The notes beneath the pieces are model-generated. The model made no database searches and was not told where the DNA came from. It worked only from the letters and a program-made list of their open reading frames with translations. The position numbers and the translations under genes are program-made. Source: Aureimonas ureilytica DSM 18598 = NBRC 106430 (GTDB lineage Bacteria > Pseudomonadota > Alphaproteobacteria > Rhizobiales > Rhizobiaceae). From it: a DNA stretch of 64,000 nucleotides. Of the stretch, positions 7,416 to 16,307 are shown piece after piece (position 1 is the stretch's first letter; every line of letters starts with the position of its first letter). The DNA is taken from positions 94,197 through 158,196 of the forward strand of contig NZ_ARQE01000004.1 of NCBI RefSeq assembly GCF_000382705.1. The letters run 5' to 3'.

Positions 7416-9095
7416 TCAGTCGATCGGCACCACGACGAGGCGAAGGTCGCCGGAGCGGTCGGCCACCAGAAGCAGCGCGTTCTTGCGACCGTCCGACTTG
7501 GCCTTGGCGAGCTTGGCGCGCGCGTCCTCGGCGGTCTGCACCTTCTCCTGACCGATCTCGCGGATCGTCATGCCCGCCTCGAGCCCCTTTTCGGCGGCCG
7601 CCGAATTGGCCTCGACCTCGGTGATGACGACGCCCGAGGCCTCGGCCGGCAGGTCGAAGCGCTTGCGCGTCTCGTCGCTGAGATCGCCGACGGTGAGGCC
7701 GAGCATCGGGCCGGGCGCGGCCTCCTCGCCGTCCTCGACACTCTGCTCCTCGCCCTGGTCGGTCTGGTTCTCGGCCTCGTCGCCCGCCTCCTCCAAGCGG
7801 CCGAGCGTCACCTCGACCTCGACCGGAACGGCCGGCGCGTCGAGGCTCTGCTTGCGCAGGATCGCGAGTTTCACGACCTTGCCGACCGGCGTTTCGGCGA
7901 CCATGCGCGGCAGGTCGCGCGAGGTCGCGACGCGCTTGCCGTCGAACTCGCGAATGACGTCGCCGATCTCGATCTTGCCGGTGTCGGACGGCCCCTGGGG
8001 CACGACGCCCATCACCAGCGCGCCGGCCGCGCTCGGCAGGCCCAGGCTCTCCGCGATCTCGTCCGTCACTTCCTGAAGCCGGAGGCCGAGCCAGCCGCGC
8101 CGCGTTTCGCCGAATTCGCGAAGCTGGGCGACGACGTTCTGCGCCAGAAGCGAGGGAATGGCGAAGCCGATGCCGATCGAGCCGCCGGTGGGCGAGATGA
8201 TCGCCGTGTTGATGCCGACCACCCGGCCATACATGTCGAAAAGCGGGCCACCCGAATTGCCGCGATTGATGGCGGCGTCGGTCTGGATGAAATTGTCGTA
8301 GGGACCGGCATTGATGTTGCGCCCGCGCGCCGAAACGATGCCGACCGTGACCGAGCCGCCGAGGCCGAACGGATTGCCGATCGCCATGACCCAGTCGCCG
8401 ATCCGAACCTGTTCGCTGTCGCCGAACGGAACGGCGGGCAGCGGCGCTTCGGGCTCGACCTTCAGGACGGCGATGTCGGTCTTGCTGTCGATGCCGAGGA
8501 TCTTGGCGTCGAGCTTCTTGCCGTCTGCGAAGTTGACGCTGATCTCGTCGGCATCGGCGATGACGTGATTGTTGGTGACGATGATGCCGGACGGGTCGAT
8601 CACGAAGCCCGAGCCAAGCGACTGCACCTTGCGCGTGCCGTCCGAATTCTCGCCCTGCAGCAGGTCGTCGAAGAACTTCTGCAAGGGAGAGCCGTCGGGC
8701 GCGTTGAGCGGCGGCACGGGCGCGGACGGGGCGGGCGTGTCCTCGCCGTCGGTCTCGTCGTCTTCGTCGTCGGCGGCGTCCCCCTTCTCCACGGTCTGCG
8801 AGGTGGAGATGTTGACGACGGCGCCGAGCAGCCGTTCGGCGAGATCGGCGACCGAGGCCGGCCCCTGCATGCGCGGCTGGGCGGAGCCGGGCGCGGGCGG
8901 CGCGGCCGGGACCCCGGCGGCATTCGGGTTCACGCCCTCGGCGGCCGGCGGCTGGGGCGCGATGGACTGGCCTTCGGAGGGCGGCGCGATCACCCCTTGC
9001 GCGAAGGCCGGCAGCGGCATCGCGGCGACCGAGGCCAGAAGCAGGGCCAGGGCACGAACAGACCGACGCGGGCGGCGGGAGGGTGTCTCGTTCAT
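7416..9095 (-). CDS. Do-family periplasmic serine protease (DegP/MucD-like)
   Basis: Periplasmic protease/chaperone that degrades misfolded envelope proteins; 559 residues. Seen: a signal peptide ending AFAQG near 31-34, a Pro/Ala-rich and acidic linker (about 40-135), and a trypsin-like domain with His177 in TNNHV, Asp207 in KTDIAVL and Ser281 in GNSGGPL. Two PDZ domains follow (about 325-430 and 470-555), separated by a glutamate-rich insert near 437-457. A TTG codon directly precedes the ATG at 9093-9095; the ATG is preferred. It lies downstream of hflK-hflC on the same strand, separated from hflC by a terminator and 258 bp, so it probably has its own promoter. Confidence 0.94.
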   Translation of the reverse strand: MNETPSRRPRRSVRALALLLASVAAMPLPAFAQGVIAPPSEGQSIAPQPPAAEGVNPNAAGVPAAPPAPGSAQPRMQGPASVADLAERLLGAVVNISTSQTVEKGDAADDEDDETDGEDTPAPSAPVPPLNAPDGSPLQKFFDDLLQGENSDGTRKVQSLGSGFVIDPSGIIVTNNHVIADADEISVNFADGKKLDAKILGIDSKTDIAVLKVEPEAPLPAVPFGDSEQVRIGDWVMAIGNPFGLGGSVTVGIVSARGRNINAGPYDNFIQTDAAINRGNSGGPLFDMYGRVVGINTAIISPTGGSIGIGFAIPSLLAQNVVAQLREFGETRRGWLGLRLQEVTDEIAESLGLPSAAGALVMGVVPQGPSDTGKIEIGDVIREFDGKRVATSRDLPRMVAETPVGKVVKLAILRKQSLDAPAVPVEVEVTLGRLEEAGDEAENQTDQGEEQSVEDGEEAAPGPMLGLTVGDLSDETRKRFDLPAEASGVVITEVEANSAAAEKGLEAGMTIREIGQEKVQTAEDARAKLAKAKSDGRKNALLLVADRSGDLRLVVVPID

Positions 9096-9302
9096 CAAGC
9101 GTTCCGTGCCGTTTCAGCCAGAGGGGTCGCCGCGCTCTGATCGCCGCGCGCAAGGCCCGAGCGGGCCGACGCGGGATTCGGCCATTGTGTGAGGCAAGCG
9201 GATAAAAGCGACCGAATCAAGAAGCCCGGGCCGCCATCCCCCGGTCTCTCGGTCGCAGGTGGTTAAGGGCCCGGACAAGGGCGAGGGCGAAGGCGAGGCC
9301 CC

Positions 9303-9338
9303 CGAAACGAAACCGCCCGCGTCTTGCGACGCGGGCGG
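9303..9338 (-). terminator. Intrinsic terminator after hflC
   Basis: On the minus strand an 11-bp perfect stem (CCGCCCGCGTC / GACGCGGGCGG, 9338 to 9313) with a four-base loop lies 15 bases after the hflC stop and is followed by the T-rich run TTTCGTTTC. It should end the hflKC transcript before degP. Confidence 0.8.
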
Positions 9339-9353
9339 CAGGGTCGATCCGTC

Positions 9354-10403
9354 TCAGTTGGCGGGCGCGGCGGCCGGCGCCGCGTCCGGTGCGGCGGGCG
9401 GAGCCGCGGGAGGCGCTGCCGGGGCGGCGGGAGCCGCGGGAGCCTCCGGCGGGGTCGCCGCCGCTGGCGCAGCGGAGGCGTCCGCCCCCGCTCCGGTCGA
9501 GGCCGGCCGCGACGTCAGGTTGCCCCGCGCGGTGCCGGATTCGAAGTAGCGGAAGAAGTCCGTGTCGGGCGACAGGACCATGGTCGTCCCGCCCTTCGAC
9601 ATGGCCTCGCGATAGGCCTGGAGCGAGCGGTAGAACTCGAAGAACTCCGGGTCGCCCTGATAGGCGGCGGCCAGGATCGAGTTGCGCTCGGCCTCGCCCT
9701 CACCCTGAAGGATGGTGGCGTCGCGCCGTGCGGCGGCGACGGTCTGCGTCACCTGACGATCGGCGCCGGCGCGGATCTCGCGCGCCGACACGCGGCCACG
9801 GGCACGAACCCGCTCGGCCTCGGCCAGACGCTCGGCGCGCATCCGGGCATAGGTCTGCTGCGAGACTTCCTGGGTCAGGTCGGTGCGGCGGATGCGCACA
9901 TCGATGAGATCGAGGCCGAGCTGAGCCGCGTCGGGGCGGATCTGATCGCGCACTTCCACCATCATCTGCCCGCGCTCTTCCGATAGGGCCGACTGGAAGT
10001 CGCGAAGACCGTAGACCCGGCGGATCGCCGCGTCGAAGCGCGTGCGCAACCGCTGTTCGGCCTGCTGCACCGAGCCCGACAGGGTCTGTCGGAAGCGGGC
10101 CGCGTCGGAGATGCGGTACACGAGGAAGGCGTCCACCTCGTAGAAGGCGCCACCCGAAACCTGAACGCGGATATTGTCGAGATCGAGCCGCAGGAGGCGG
10201 TTCGGCAGCATGCTGACATTGTCGGCGCCGGCGAAGGAGAAGGGCAGCTTGAAGTTCAGGCCGGGCTCCGTGACGACGCGCTGGATCTGACCGAAGCGCG
10301 TGACCACGCCCTGCTCGCCCTCGCGCACCACGAAGGCGGAATTCCACACCACGAACAGAACGAGGGCGATCGCGACGAGAACGCCATAGAAGCGATTGCT
10401 CAT
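9354..10403 (-). CDS. hflC: Protease modulator HflC (SPFH/band-7)
   Basis: Membrane-anchored SPFH protein that assembles with HflK in a large periplasmic cage around FtsH and modulates its proteolysis. The product has 349 residues. An N-terminal membrane anchor (about 5-24) precedes the band-7 domain (about 22-190), a helical AEAERVRARGRVSAREIRAGA stretch, and the C-terminal conserved SPDTDFFRYFESG motif near 282-294. A tail of about 50 residues that is almost only Ala, Pro and Gly ends the protein and is longer than in the Escherichia coli form. Its ATG at 10401-10403 overlaps the hflK stop by four bases, so the pair is translationally coupled. Confidence 0.94.
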   Translation of the reverse strand: MSNRFYGVLVAIALVLFVVWNSAFVVREGEQGVVTRFGQIQRVVTEPGLNFKLPFSFAGADNVSMLPNRLLRLDLDNIRVQVSGGAFYEVDAFLVYRISDAARFRQTLSGSVQQAEQRLRTRFDAAIRRVYGLRDFQSALSEERGQMMVEVRDQIRPDAAQLGLDLIDVRIRRTDLTQEVSQQTYARMRAERLAEAERVRARGRVSAREIRAGADRQVTQTVAAARRDATILQGEGEAERNSILAAAYQGDPEFFEFYRSLQAYREAMSKGGTTMVLSPDTDFFRYFESGTARGNLTSRPASTGAGADASAAPAAATPPEAPAAPAAPAAPPAAPPAAPDAAPAAAPAN

Positions 10404-11611
10404 CGGTTGCCCCCCTGTCCGAGCGTCGTCGTGCCCGTGTTGCTGCCGGCGGAGACGGCCGGCGCGCGCGCCGAGACGTTGGCGGGCGCGCTGGTCTGGC
10501 CTGTCGTGCCGGCCGGGGCGCCTGCGCCGGGCTGGCGCGGCTGCTGCAGTTCGTTCAGCGGCAGATAGGGAACGACGCCCGATCCGCCCGAGGTCTGGCG
10601 ATCCATGATGACCTTGTTGGAATTGCCGAGCACGCTCTCCATCGTTTCCAGATAGAGACGTTCGCGCACGATGGCGGGCGACCGGCGATATTGTTCGAGG
10701 ATCGCGGTGAAGCGCTGCGCGTCACCCTGCGCTTCCTGCACGACGCGGTCCTTGTAGGCGGCGGCGTCCTCGCGAACCTGCACGGCCTCGCCCTGGGCGC
10801 GGCCGATCTGCTCGTTCGAATAAAGGCGCGCTTCCTCGATGAACTGCGATTCGTTCTGTTCGGCGCGCTGCACCTCTTCGAACGCATCGGCGACTTCGGA
10901 CGGAGGCGCGGCTTCCTCGATCGAGATCGCGTTCACCACGAGGCCCGTGCCGTAGGCGTTGAGCGTCGTCTGCGTGATCTGGCGGACCTGCTCGGCGATG
11001 CCGGCGCGATCGTCGCGGAAGACGTCCTCCACCGGACGGCGGCCGACCACTTCGCGCATTGCGCTCTCGGCGACCTGACGCAGAAGCGACTGCGGGTCCT
11101 GCACGTTGAACAGATAGGCCCGAGGGTCCTCTACCGCGTAGAGCACGGCGAACTGGACATCGACGATGTTCTGATCGCCCGACAGCATCAGGCCGGAGGA
11201 ATCGACGCCGCGCTGGCCGCTGCCGATCGTGATCTGGTTTTCGACGATCGGAACCGTCTCGACCGTTTCGAAGGGCCACATCACGAAGTGAAGGCCGGGC
11301 TCGGAGAGTTCCTGGCGCGGCTTGCCGAACAGGAGCTCGACGCCGACCTCGTCCGGCTGGACGGTGTAGACGGCGTTCATCAGCCAGACGACCGCCAGAC
11401 CCGCGACCGCGAGGCCGGCGATGGCGAGGCCGCCGCCCGAACCGCCCGAACCGGAGCCGCCGGGCATGGCGCGGCGCAGCCGGTCCTGACCACGGCGCAG
11501 GATGTCCTCGAGATCAGGCGAGTTGTTGCCGCCGGGCCTTGGTCCTTGCGGCCCCTGGCCCCATGGGCCGCCGCCGCCGCCGCCCTTCCCCGTCTGATTG
11601 CTCCAGGGCAT
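10400..11611 (-). CDS. hflK: FtsH protease activity modulator HflK
   Basis: Partner of HflC in the FtsH-regulating complex; 403 residues. Seen: a Gly-rich cytoplasmic N-terminus (GKGGGGGGPWG near 9-19), the segment LEDILRRGQDRLRRAMPGG, one transmembrane segment (about 60-82), and a band-7 domain beginning YTVQPDEVGVELLFGK near 85. A long helical region includes ARLYSNEQIGRAQGEA, and a low-complexity Ala/Thr/Gly tail closes the protein. The ATG at 11609-11611 is preferred over a GTG-type start further upstream because it gives the family's usual MPWSNQ beginning. folA lies 178 bp upstream on the same strand. Confidence 0.94.
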   Translation of the reverse strand: MPWSNQTGKGGGGGGPWGQGPQGPRPGGNNSPDLEDILRRGQDRLRRAMPGGSGSGGSGGGLAIAGLAVAGLAVVWLMNAVYTVQPDEVGVELLFGKPRQELSEPGLHFVMWPFETVETVPIVENQITIGSGQRGVDSSGLMLSGDQNIVDVQFAVLYAVEDPRAYLFNVQDPQSLLRQVAESAMREVVGRRPVEDVFRDDRAGIAEQVRQITQTTLNAYGTGLVVNAISIEEAAPPSEVADAFEEVQRAEQNESQFIEEARLYSNEQIGRAQGEAVQVREDAAAYKDRVVQEAQGDAQRFTAILEQYRRSPAIVRERLYLETMESVLGNSNKVIMDRQTSGGSGVVPYLPLNELQQPRQPGAGAPAGTTGQTSAPANVSARAPAVSAGSNTGTTTLGQGGNR

Positions 11612-11789
11612 GAATGTCCTTCCGGTCGATGGCCGGGCGCGCATGGGCGCCCTGGCACGTCAAAGTCGTCGAAATGCTTATAGGAACTCGAAAATACGCT
11701 TTCAACGCGGGCCCCTCCGTTTCGGGCGCCGCGTGCAAGGCATGGTTAGCGGCGCGCTTCGCTTGGTCGCGCTTGCGCCTCGCCCCGCT

Positions 11790-12332
11790 TCAGCGCGCGG
11801 CGGAGACGCTGGGACGCGCCCAGGTCTCGAAGCGGATCGCGGCGCTATCCCTCGGATTTCGTGGCGGAGTCCGGGTTTCCAGCAACTGGAAGCCTTGATC
11901 CTCGAAGACCGGAAAGAACGTGTCGCCCTCGGGCTCGGCATCGACGCGGGTGAGTTCGATCCGGTCGGTCAGCGGCAGAAAGGCGCGGTAGAGTTCCCCT
12001 CCCCCCGCCATCACGATTTCGTTCGCGCCGCGCGAGGCGGCCATCATCCGGGCGGCCTTGATCGCCGTCTCCGCGTCCGTCACGGCGAGGACGCCCGGCG
12101 CCTCGAAGCCGGCCTGCCGGGTGAGGACGATCGTGTCCCGGCCCTCCAGCGCCTTGCCGATGCTCTCGAAGGTCTTGCGGCCCATGATCATCGGCCGGCC
12201 GAGCGTGCGTTCGCGGAAATGCCGGAGATCGGTCGGCAGCGTCCAGGGCATCTCGCCGCGCCGGCCGATCACGCGGTTCCTGGCCATGGCGACGACCGCG
12301 ACGAGCTGGGGGAGAGGATCGGGCTGGGACAT
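11790..12332 (-). CDS. folA: Dihydrofolate reductase
   Basis: Reduces dihydrofolate to tetrahydrofolate with NADPH in the cytoplasm; 180 residues. Seen: the N-terminal VAVVAMARNRVIGRRGEMPW motif (residues 11-30, with the Met20-loop tryptophan), the DLRHFRERTLG helix, MGRKTFESIGKAL near 50-62 and the VMAGGGELYRAFL NADPH-binding motif near 107-119. It is upstream of hflKC on the minus strand and divergent from thyX, 213 bp apart. In many related bacteria folA accompanies thyA; here its neighbour is the unrelated thymidylate synthase ThyX. Confidence 0.95.
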   Translation of the reverse strand: MSQPDPLPQLVAVVAMARNRVIGRRGEMPWTLPTDLRHFRERTLGRPMIMGRKTFESIGKALEGRDTIVLTRQAGFEAPGVLAVTDAETAIKAARMMAASRGANEIVMAGGGELYRAFLPLTDRIELTRVDAEPEGDTFFPVFEDQGFQLLETRTPPRNPRDSAAIRFETWARPSVSAAR

Positions 12333-12545
12333 GGGGGACGCTTTCCGTTGGTCCGCCCTTACCTAGAAACGCCCTGCGTCAAAGGTAGCGTTCGCCTCGG
12401 CTCGCGGCGTCGCAAGCGCGTCGCATCGGCATGATTAGGGAGACCTTAACGACGCGCCTTTCATAAAGGAGGCGAAGCAAGACAACCCGCAGCCGAGCGT
12501 CGGGTCCGGCACCTGAGCCGGCGCGCCGGAACAGGAGGCCGATCC

Positions 12546-13493
12546 GTGAGCCAGTTCACCAGCGAGCAGATCGCGGAGATCGAACAGCTGCGCGCGGCGC
12601 GCTCGGCGACCATCCGTCCCGTGTCGGAAGGGCTGGAGGCGATTCTCCATCAGCCCATTCCCGTGCTCGACCACGGCTTCGTGCGCGTCGTCGACTATAT
12701 GGGCAATGACGACGCCGTGGTGCAGGCGGCCCGCGTGTCCTACGGGCGCGGCACCAAGCGCGTCTCGGAAGATCGCGGCCTCATCAACTATCTCCTGCGC
12801 CATTGGCACACGACGCCCTTCGAAATGGCGGAGATCAAGCTTCACGTGAAGCTGCCGATCTTCGTGGCGCGCCAGTGGATTCGCCACCGCATGGCGAGCG
12901 TGAACGAATATTCCGCGCGCTACTCCGTGCTCGACCGCGAGTTCTACATCCCCGAGCCGCAGCATCTGGCCGCCCAGTCCGCCTCCAACCGGCAGGGGCG
13001 CGGCGAGATCCTGGAAGGCGACGAGGCCGCCGAGGTGCTCGATCTCCTGCGCCGCGACGCGGGCCGCGCCTATGACGACTACGCCTTGATGCTGAACGAG
13101 GACGGCACGGATGCCGGCCGCAAGGGTCTGGCGCGCGAGCTGGCGCGCATGAACCTGTCGCTCAACTTCTATACCCAATGGTACTGGAAGGCGGACCTGC
13201 ACAATTTCATGAGCTTCCTGCGCCTGCGCGCCGATCCGCACGCGCAGTACGAAATCCGCGCCTATGCCGATGTGATGATCGACATTCTGAAGCGCTGGGT
13301 GCCGATCACGCACGAGGCTTTCCTGGAGCACCGCTTCGGCGCGGCGCATCTTTCGGCGACCGCGCTCGCCGCCGTGCGCCGAATGATCGCAGGCGAGACG
13401 CTCGATCAAGTGTCGAGCGGACTCACCAAGCGCGAATGGGGCGAGCTTTGCGCCGTTCTCGATCTCGAGGAAGGCGCAGCGGCCCCGCGCTGA
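12546..13493 (+). CDS. thyX: FAD-dependent thymidylate synthase
   Basis: Makes dTMP from dUMP with methylenetetrahydrofolate, using FAD and NADPH, and releases tetrahydrofolate rather than dihydrofolate. The product has 315 residues, within the range of the longer proteobacterial form. The diagnostic ThyX motif RHRxxSxNExSxR is present as [13 protein letters not shown] at residues 113-125. Other conserved parts are [20 protein letters not shown] and [11 protein letters not shown] just before it, and the C-terminal [20 protein letters not shown]. The start is GTG at 12546, six bases after ACAGGAGGC. It is divergent from folA. Confidence 0.96.
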   Translation: MSQFTSEQIAEIEQLRAARSATIRPVSEGLEAILHQPIPVLDHGFVRVVDYMGNDDAVVQAARVSYGRGTKRVSEDRGLINYLLRHWHTTPFEMAEIKLHVKLPIFVARQWIRHRMASVNEYSARYSVLDREFYIPEPQHLAAQSASNRQGRGEILEGDEAAEVLDLLRRDAGRAYDDYALMLNEDGTDAGRKGLARELARMNLSLNFYTQWYWKADLHNFMSFLRLRADPHAQYEIRAYADVMIDILKRWVPITHEAFLEHRFGAAHLSATALAAVRRMIAGETLDQVSSGLTKREWGELCAVLDLEEGAAAPR

Positions 13494-13578
13494 TTTCCTC
13501 TTCCTCCTCCCGCAACCTCGCTCGCAGTACGGGCGCGCCGCCCTATCTTCCCGTCGCTTAACCGAGCGAGGACGAGGG

Positions 13579-14985
13579 ATGGCCGCGGGGACGACAAGCG
13601 CACAACGGGCGATTCCCACGCTGCCGCTCACCGTGGTTCTGGCGGGCGTCTCGTCCGTTCTCCTCCTGATCGTCGCCTCCGTCGCCATCTGGTCGAGCAC
13701 CATGGCGCGCGGCGGCGTGGAAGGCCTGCGGGAAACCTCGGTCGTGCAGTCGAGCGCGCTGACCTTTCTCAGCCGCCTTCAGGACGCCGAAACCGGCCAG
13801 CGCGGCTATCTTCTCACCGGCAATGCGTCCTTTCTGGAACCCTACGAACGATCGGTCGGGCTGGTGCCGTCCGATCTGGCGCGGCTGAAGTCCGCGACAT
13901 CCGATGATCCCGACCTGATGCGCGAGGTCGCGCGGCTCGACGGGCTTCTGGCGCGCAAGATCGAGGAACTGACCCGCACCGTCATGCTGGTGCGCGAGAA
14001 CCGGCGGGCCGATGCGCTCGCCCTGGTGTCGGCCGCCGGCGGCAAGGAGGCGATGGACGACATCCGCCTTCTCGTGCGCCACATCCTCGAAACCGAGGAC
14101 ATGAAGCAGATCGAGCGCGAGACGGAGCTGGCGCACTGGACGCGCCTGTCGACGCTGGCGATCGCCGCCTCCGCGCTGGTCGCCCTCGTTCTCGTCGCCG
14201 TCACCTTCCGGCTCGGGCAACGGCAGTTCGCGGTGTCCGAGGACATGCGTCTTCGACTGGCCGAGGCCAACGATCGGCTGGAAAACGAGGTGGAACGGCG
14301 CACCGCCGAGGCGGAGGCGGCGCGCGCCGAGGCCATCCGCGAAGCCGAGCGCGCCGTGGCGGAGCGCTCGCGTGTCGAGCTTCTCCTGCAGGACGTCAAT
14401 CACCGCGTCGGCAACAATCTCGCCATGGTCTCGGGGATGCTCGGCCTCCAGATTTCTGCCACCGCCGACGCCGACACCAAGCGGCAATTGCGCGCGGCGC
14501 AGGAGCGCGTCGCGACGATCGCCAACGCCCAGCGCCGCTTGCGGCTGCGCGACGACCTGTCCTCCACGCGTGCCGACGAGATCGTGGCGAACACGATCGC
14601 CGATCTTCGCGCGACGCTCGGTCACGACCGGCCGATCGAGATCGAGACCCGGCTGGAGCCCCTCGCGATGGACGGGCGCGACGCGATCCATCTGGCGATT
14701 CTCACCAACGAGATCGCCATGAACGCGGTGAAACACGCCTTCGAGGGGCGCGAGGGCGGGCGCATCCGCGTCACGCTCGGCCAGGCCGACGCGGGCATCC
14801 GCCTCGTGGTGGAGGATGACGGGCGCGGAATGCCGGACGGGGGCGGCGGCCGGGGGAGCCTCGGCACCAAGCTCATCACGCGCCTGACGCGCCAGTTCGG
14901 CGGCGAACCCCTGATTTCGGCCGCCGAGGGCGGAGGAACCCGGATCGAGCTGACCCTGCCGGACCTCGCCGCCTCCCCGGCCTGA
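13579..14985 (+). CDS. CHASE3-domain sensor histidine kinase (HisKA_2/HWE type)
   Basis: Membrane sensor kinase of 468 residues. Seen: transmembrane segment 1 (about 17-38), a CHASE3 extracellular sensing domain (about 45-185) with the family's DAETGQRGYLLTG motif at 69-81, and transmembrane segment 2 (about 190-211). A coiled-coil linker (about 220-265) follows, then a HisKA_2 domain with the phospho-acceptor His275 in DVNHRVGNN, and a HATPase_c domain with the N box NEIAMNAVKHAF, a DDGRGMP G1 box and a GSLGTKLI G2 box. No response regulator gene is adjacent, so the partner is unknown; in this kinase class partners are often PhyR-like or single-domain regulators. Confidence 0.9.
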   Translation: MAAGTTSAQRAIPTLPLTVVLAGVSSVLLLIVASVAIWSSTMARGGVEGLRETSVVQSSALTFLSRLQDAETGQRGYLLTGNASFLEPYERSVGLVPSDLARLKSATSDDPDLMREVARLDGLLARKIEELTRTVMLVRENRRADALALVSAAGGKEAMDDIRLLVRHILETEDMKQIERETELAHWTRLSTLAIAASALVALVLVAVTFRLGQRQFAVSEDMRLRLAEANDRLENEVERRTAEAEAARAEAIREAERAVAERSRVELLLQDVNHRVGNNLAMVSGMLGLQISATADADTKRQLRAAQERVATIANAQRRLRLRDDLSSTRADEIVANTIADLRATLGHDRPIEIETRLEPLAMDGRDAIHLAILTNEIAMNAVKHAFEGREGGRIRVTLGQADAGIRLVVEDDGRGMPDGGGGRGSLGTKLITRLTRQFGGEPLISAAEGGGTRIELTLPDLAASPA

Positions 14986-15082
14986 TCCCTCCCGCCGCAG
15001 GATCGTGCCCGATGCCGATGCCGATGCCGATGCGCGGGGCGAGCGATCCTTACGCAGAGATTGCAGGATGCGATTTCTGCCC

Positions 15083-15111
15083 TTTCCACCTCTGCCGCGA
15101 ATGCCTATATT
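15083..15111 (+). promoter_or_regulatory. Probable tmRNA promoter
   Basis: TTTCCA (15083-15088) and TATATT (15106-15111) lie 17 bases apart, just upstream of the first recognisable tmRNA acceptor sequence. The predicted start is near 15118. Confidence 0.45.
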
Positions 15112-15117
15112 GGCCGT

Positions 15118-15455
15118 GCCGGACTTGATCCGGCTATGGCAATAAACGGCCGATGTAATAAACCTTTCGGACCCGGGGGCGGTACCCGGCGCCTCCACCT
15201 GAGCCCACCGGCGAGCTTGCGCTCGTGGGTTGAGGCGGGGGCGAAATAGGATCGACGAGGGCGTAAAGATCGGACTTTTGCTCGGCATGGTACCACCGTC
15301 ATCGGGCTGTTAAAATAGTTGCCAACGACAACTATGCGGAAGCCCGTCTCGCCGCTTAATGCGGTGCGATAGCTTCAATTCAAGCCCTAGTGGTTCGCAC
15401 TTCTAGGCGGGGCTCGGAGGCGCCTGGCAACAGAAGCCTCCACTTGTTTCTAGGG
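15118..15455 (+). ncRNA. ssrA: Transfer-messenger RNA, circularly permuted two-piece form
   Basis: tmRNA rescues ribosomes stalled on broken messages and tags the product for proteolysis. Order in the gene is permuted: the acceptor piece comes first, with T-stem CCGGG/CCCGG (15173-15189, loop GGCGGTA) and acceptor strand CGCCTCC (15190-15196). A processed hairpin loop (15200-15236) follows, then the coding piece begins with GGGGGCG (15237-15243), which pairs over seven bases with CGCCTCC including one G-U. The tag reading frame at 15321-15359 encodes ANDNYAEARLAA and a TAA stop. The encoded 3' end reads ACC followed by T, so the last A of CCA is not genomic. Outer boundaries are approximate. 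Confidence 0.93.
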
Positions 15456-15494
15456 CGCCCGCGAGGTGCCATGTCTGCGAGTTCAGGACGACCG

Positions 15495-16100
15495 ATGGGT
15501 CAGGATCTTATCCGTTACGATGTTCTGGCGCAGGACGCGCTGCGCGGTGTCATCCGCAAGGTGCTGGGCGAGGTCGTGAAGACCGGCCTGCCCGGAGATC
15601 ATCACTTCTTCATCACCTTCCTGACCTCGGCTCCCGGCGTGCGCGTGTCGTCGCGCCTGCGCGAGAAGTATCCCGAGCTGATGACCATCGTCATCCAGCA
15701 TCAATATTGGGACCTGTCGGTCAACGACACGGCCTTCGAGGTCGGCCTTTCCTTCTCCGATATCCCGGAGCGCCTGCTGATTCCGTTCAGCGCGATTCGC
15801 GGCTTCTACGATCCGGCCGTCAATTTCGAGCTGGAATTCGACGTGCGCGACATGGACGCGGCGAATTCGCAGAACGAGGAGCCCTCCGCGCCGACCGCGC
15901 TCGCCCCTGTGCCGAGCACCCCTGCCCCGGTCGTCGCCGTGGCGCCGGCCAAGGCGCCCGCCAAGAGCGCGGGTTCAGCCAAGGCCGCTGGCAAGGACGC
16001 GCCGAAGGAAGCTGCCGGCGAGGCTGCTCCCGCAGAGGAGAAGCCGGCCGAGAAATCCGCCGACGTCGTTTCGCTGGACGCCTTCCGCAAGAAGACCTGA
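15495..16100 (+). CDS. sspB: SspB-type ClpXP adaptor for ssrA-tagged proteins
   Basis: Adaptor that binds the tmRNA-encoded tag and tethers substrates to ClpXP. The product has 201 residues. The folded N-terminal domain (about 1-115) shows IRYDVLAQDALRGVIRKVL, GLPGDHHFFITF and the conserved YWDL/IPFSAIRGFYDP strands. A long Ala/Pro/Lys-rich linker (about 125-185) leads to the C-terminal ClpX-binding motif VVSLDAFRKK. The start at 15495 follows AGGACGACCG and gives the usual MxQDxIRYD beginning; an in-frame ATG at 15471 with GAGGTGCC upstream would add eight residues. The gene starts about 40 bp after the tmRNA it serves. Confidence 0.92.
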   Translation: MGQDLIRYDVLAQDALRGVIRKVLGEVVKTGLPGDHHFFITFLTSAPGVRVSSRLREKYPELMTIVIQHQYWDLSVNDTAFEVGLSFSDIPERLLIPFSAIRGFYDPAVNFELEFDVRDMDAANSQNEEPSAPTALAPVPSTPAPVVAVAPAKAPAKSAGSAKAAGKDAPKEAAGEAAPAEEKPAEKSADVVSLDAFRKKT

Positions 16101-16106
16101 TCCGGC

Positions 16107-16298
16107 ATGGGCGAGGTCGTGAACCTGCGCCTCGCGCGCAAGCGCTCCGAGCGGGCGGCGGCCGAAACCAGGGCCGCCGAGAACCGCGCCCGGCACGGGC
16201 GCGGCAAGGCCGAGCGCGAACGCGAAGCCATCGAGAAGAGCCGGGCCGAGCGCGATCTCGACGGCGCGCGCCGCGATCCACCCTCGAAGCCGGACTGA
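16107..16298 (+). CDS. DUF4169 family small protein
   Basis: A 63-residue, highly basic protein, MGEVVNLRLARKRSERAA onward, rich in Ala, Arg and Glu and probably one long helix. The VNLRxARK start and the RAERDLDGARRD end match the DUF4169 family, found mostly in Hyphomicrobiales next to sspB. It starts six bases after sspB stops, so it is in the same operon. Function is not known. Confidence 0.82.
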   Translation: MGEVVNLRLARKRSERAAAETRAAENRARHGRGKAEREREAIEKSRAERDLDGARRDPPSKPD

Positions 16299-16307
16299 GC
16301 GCCGGGA

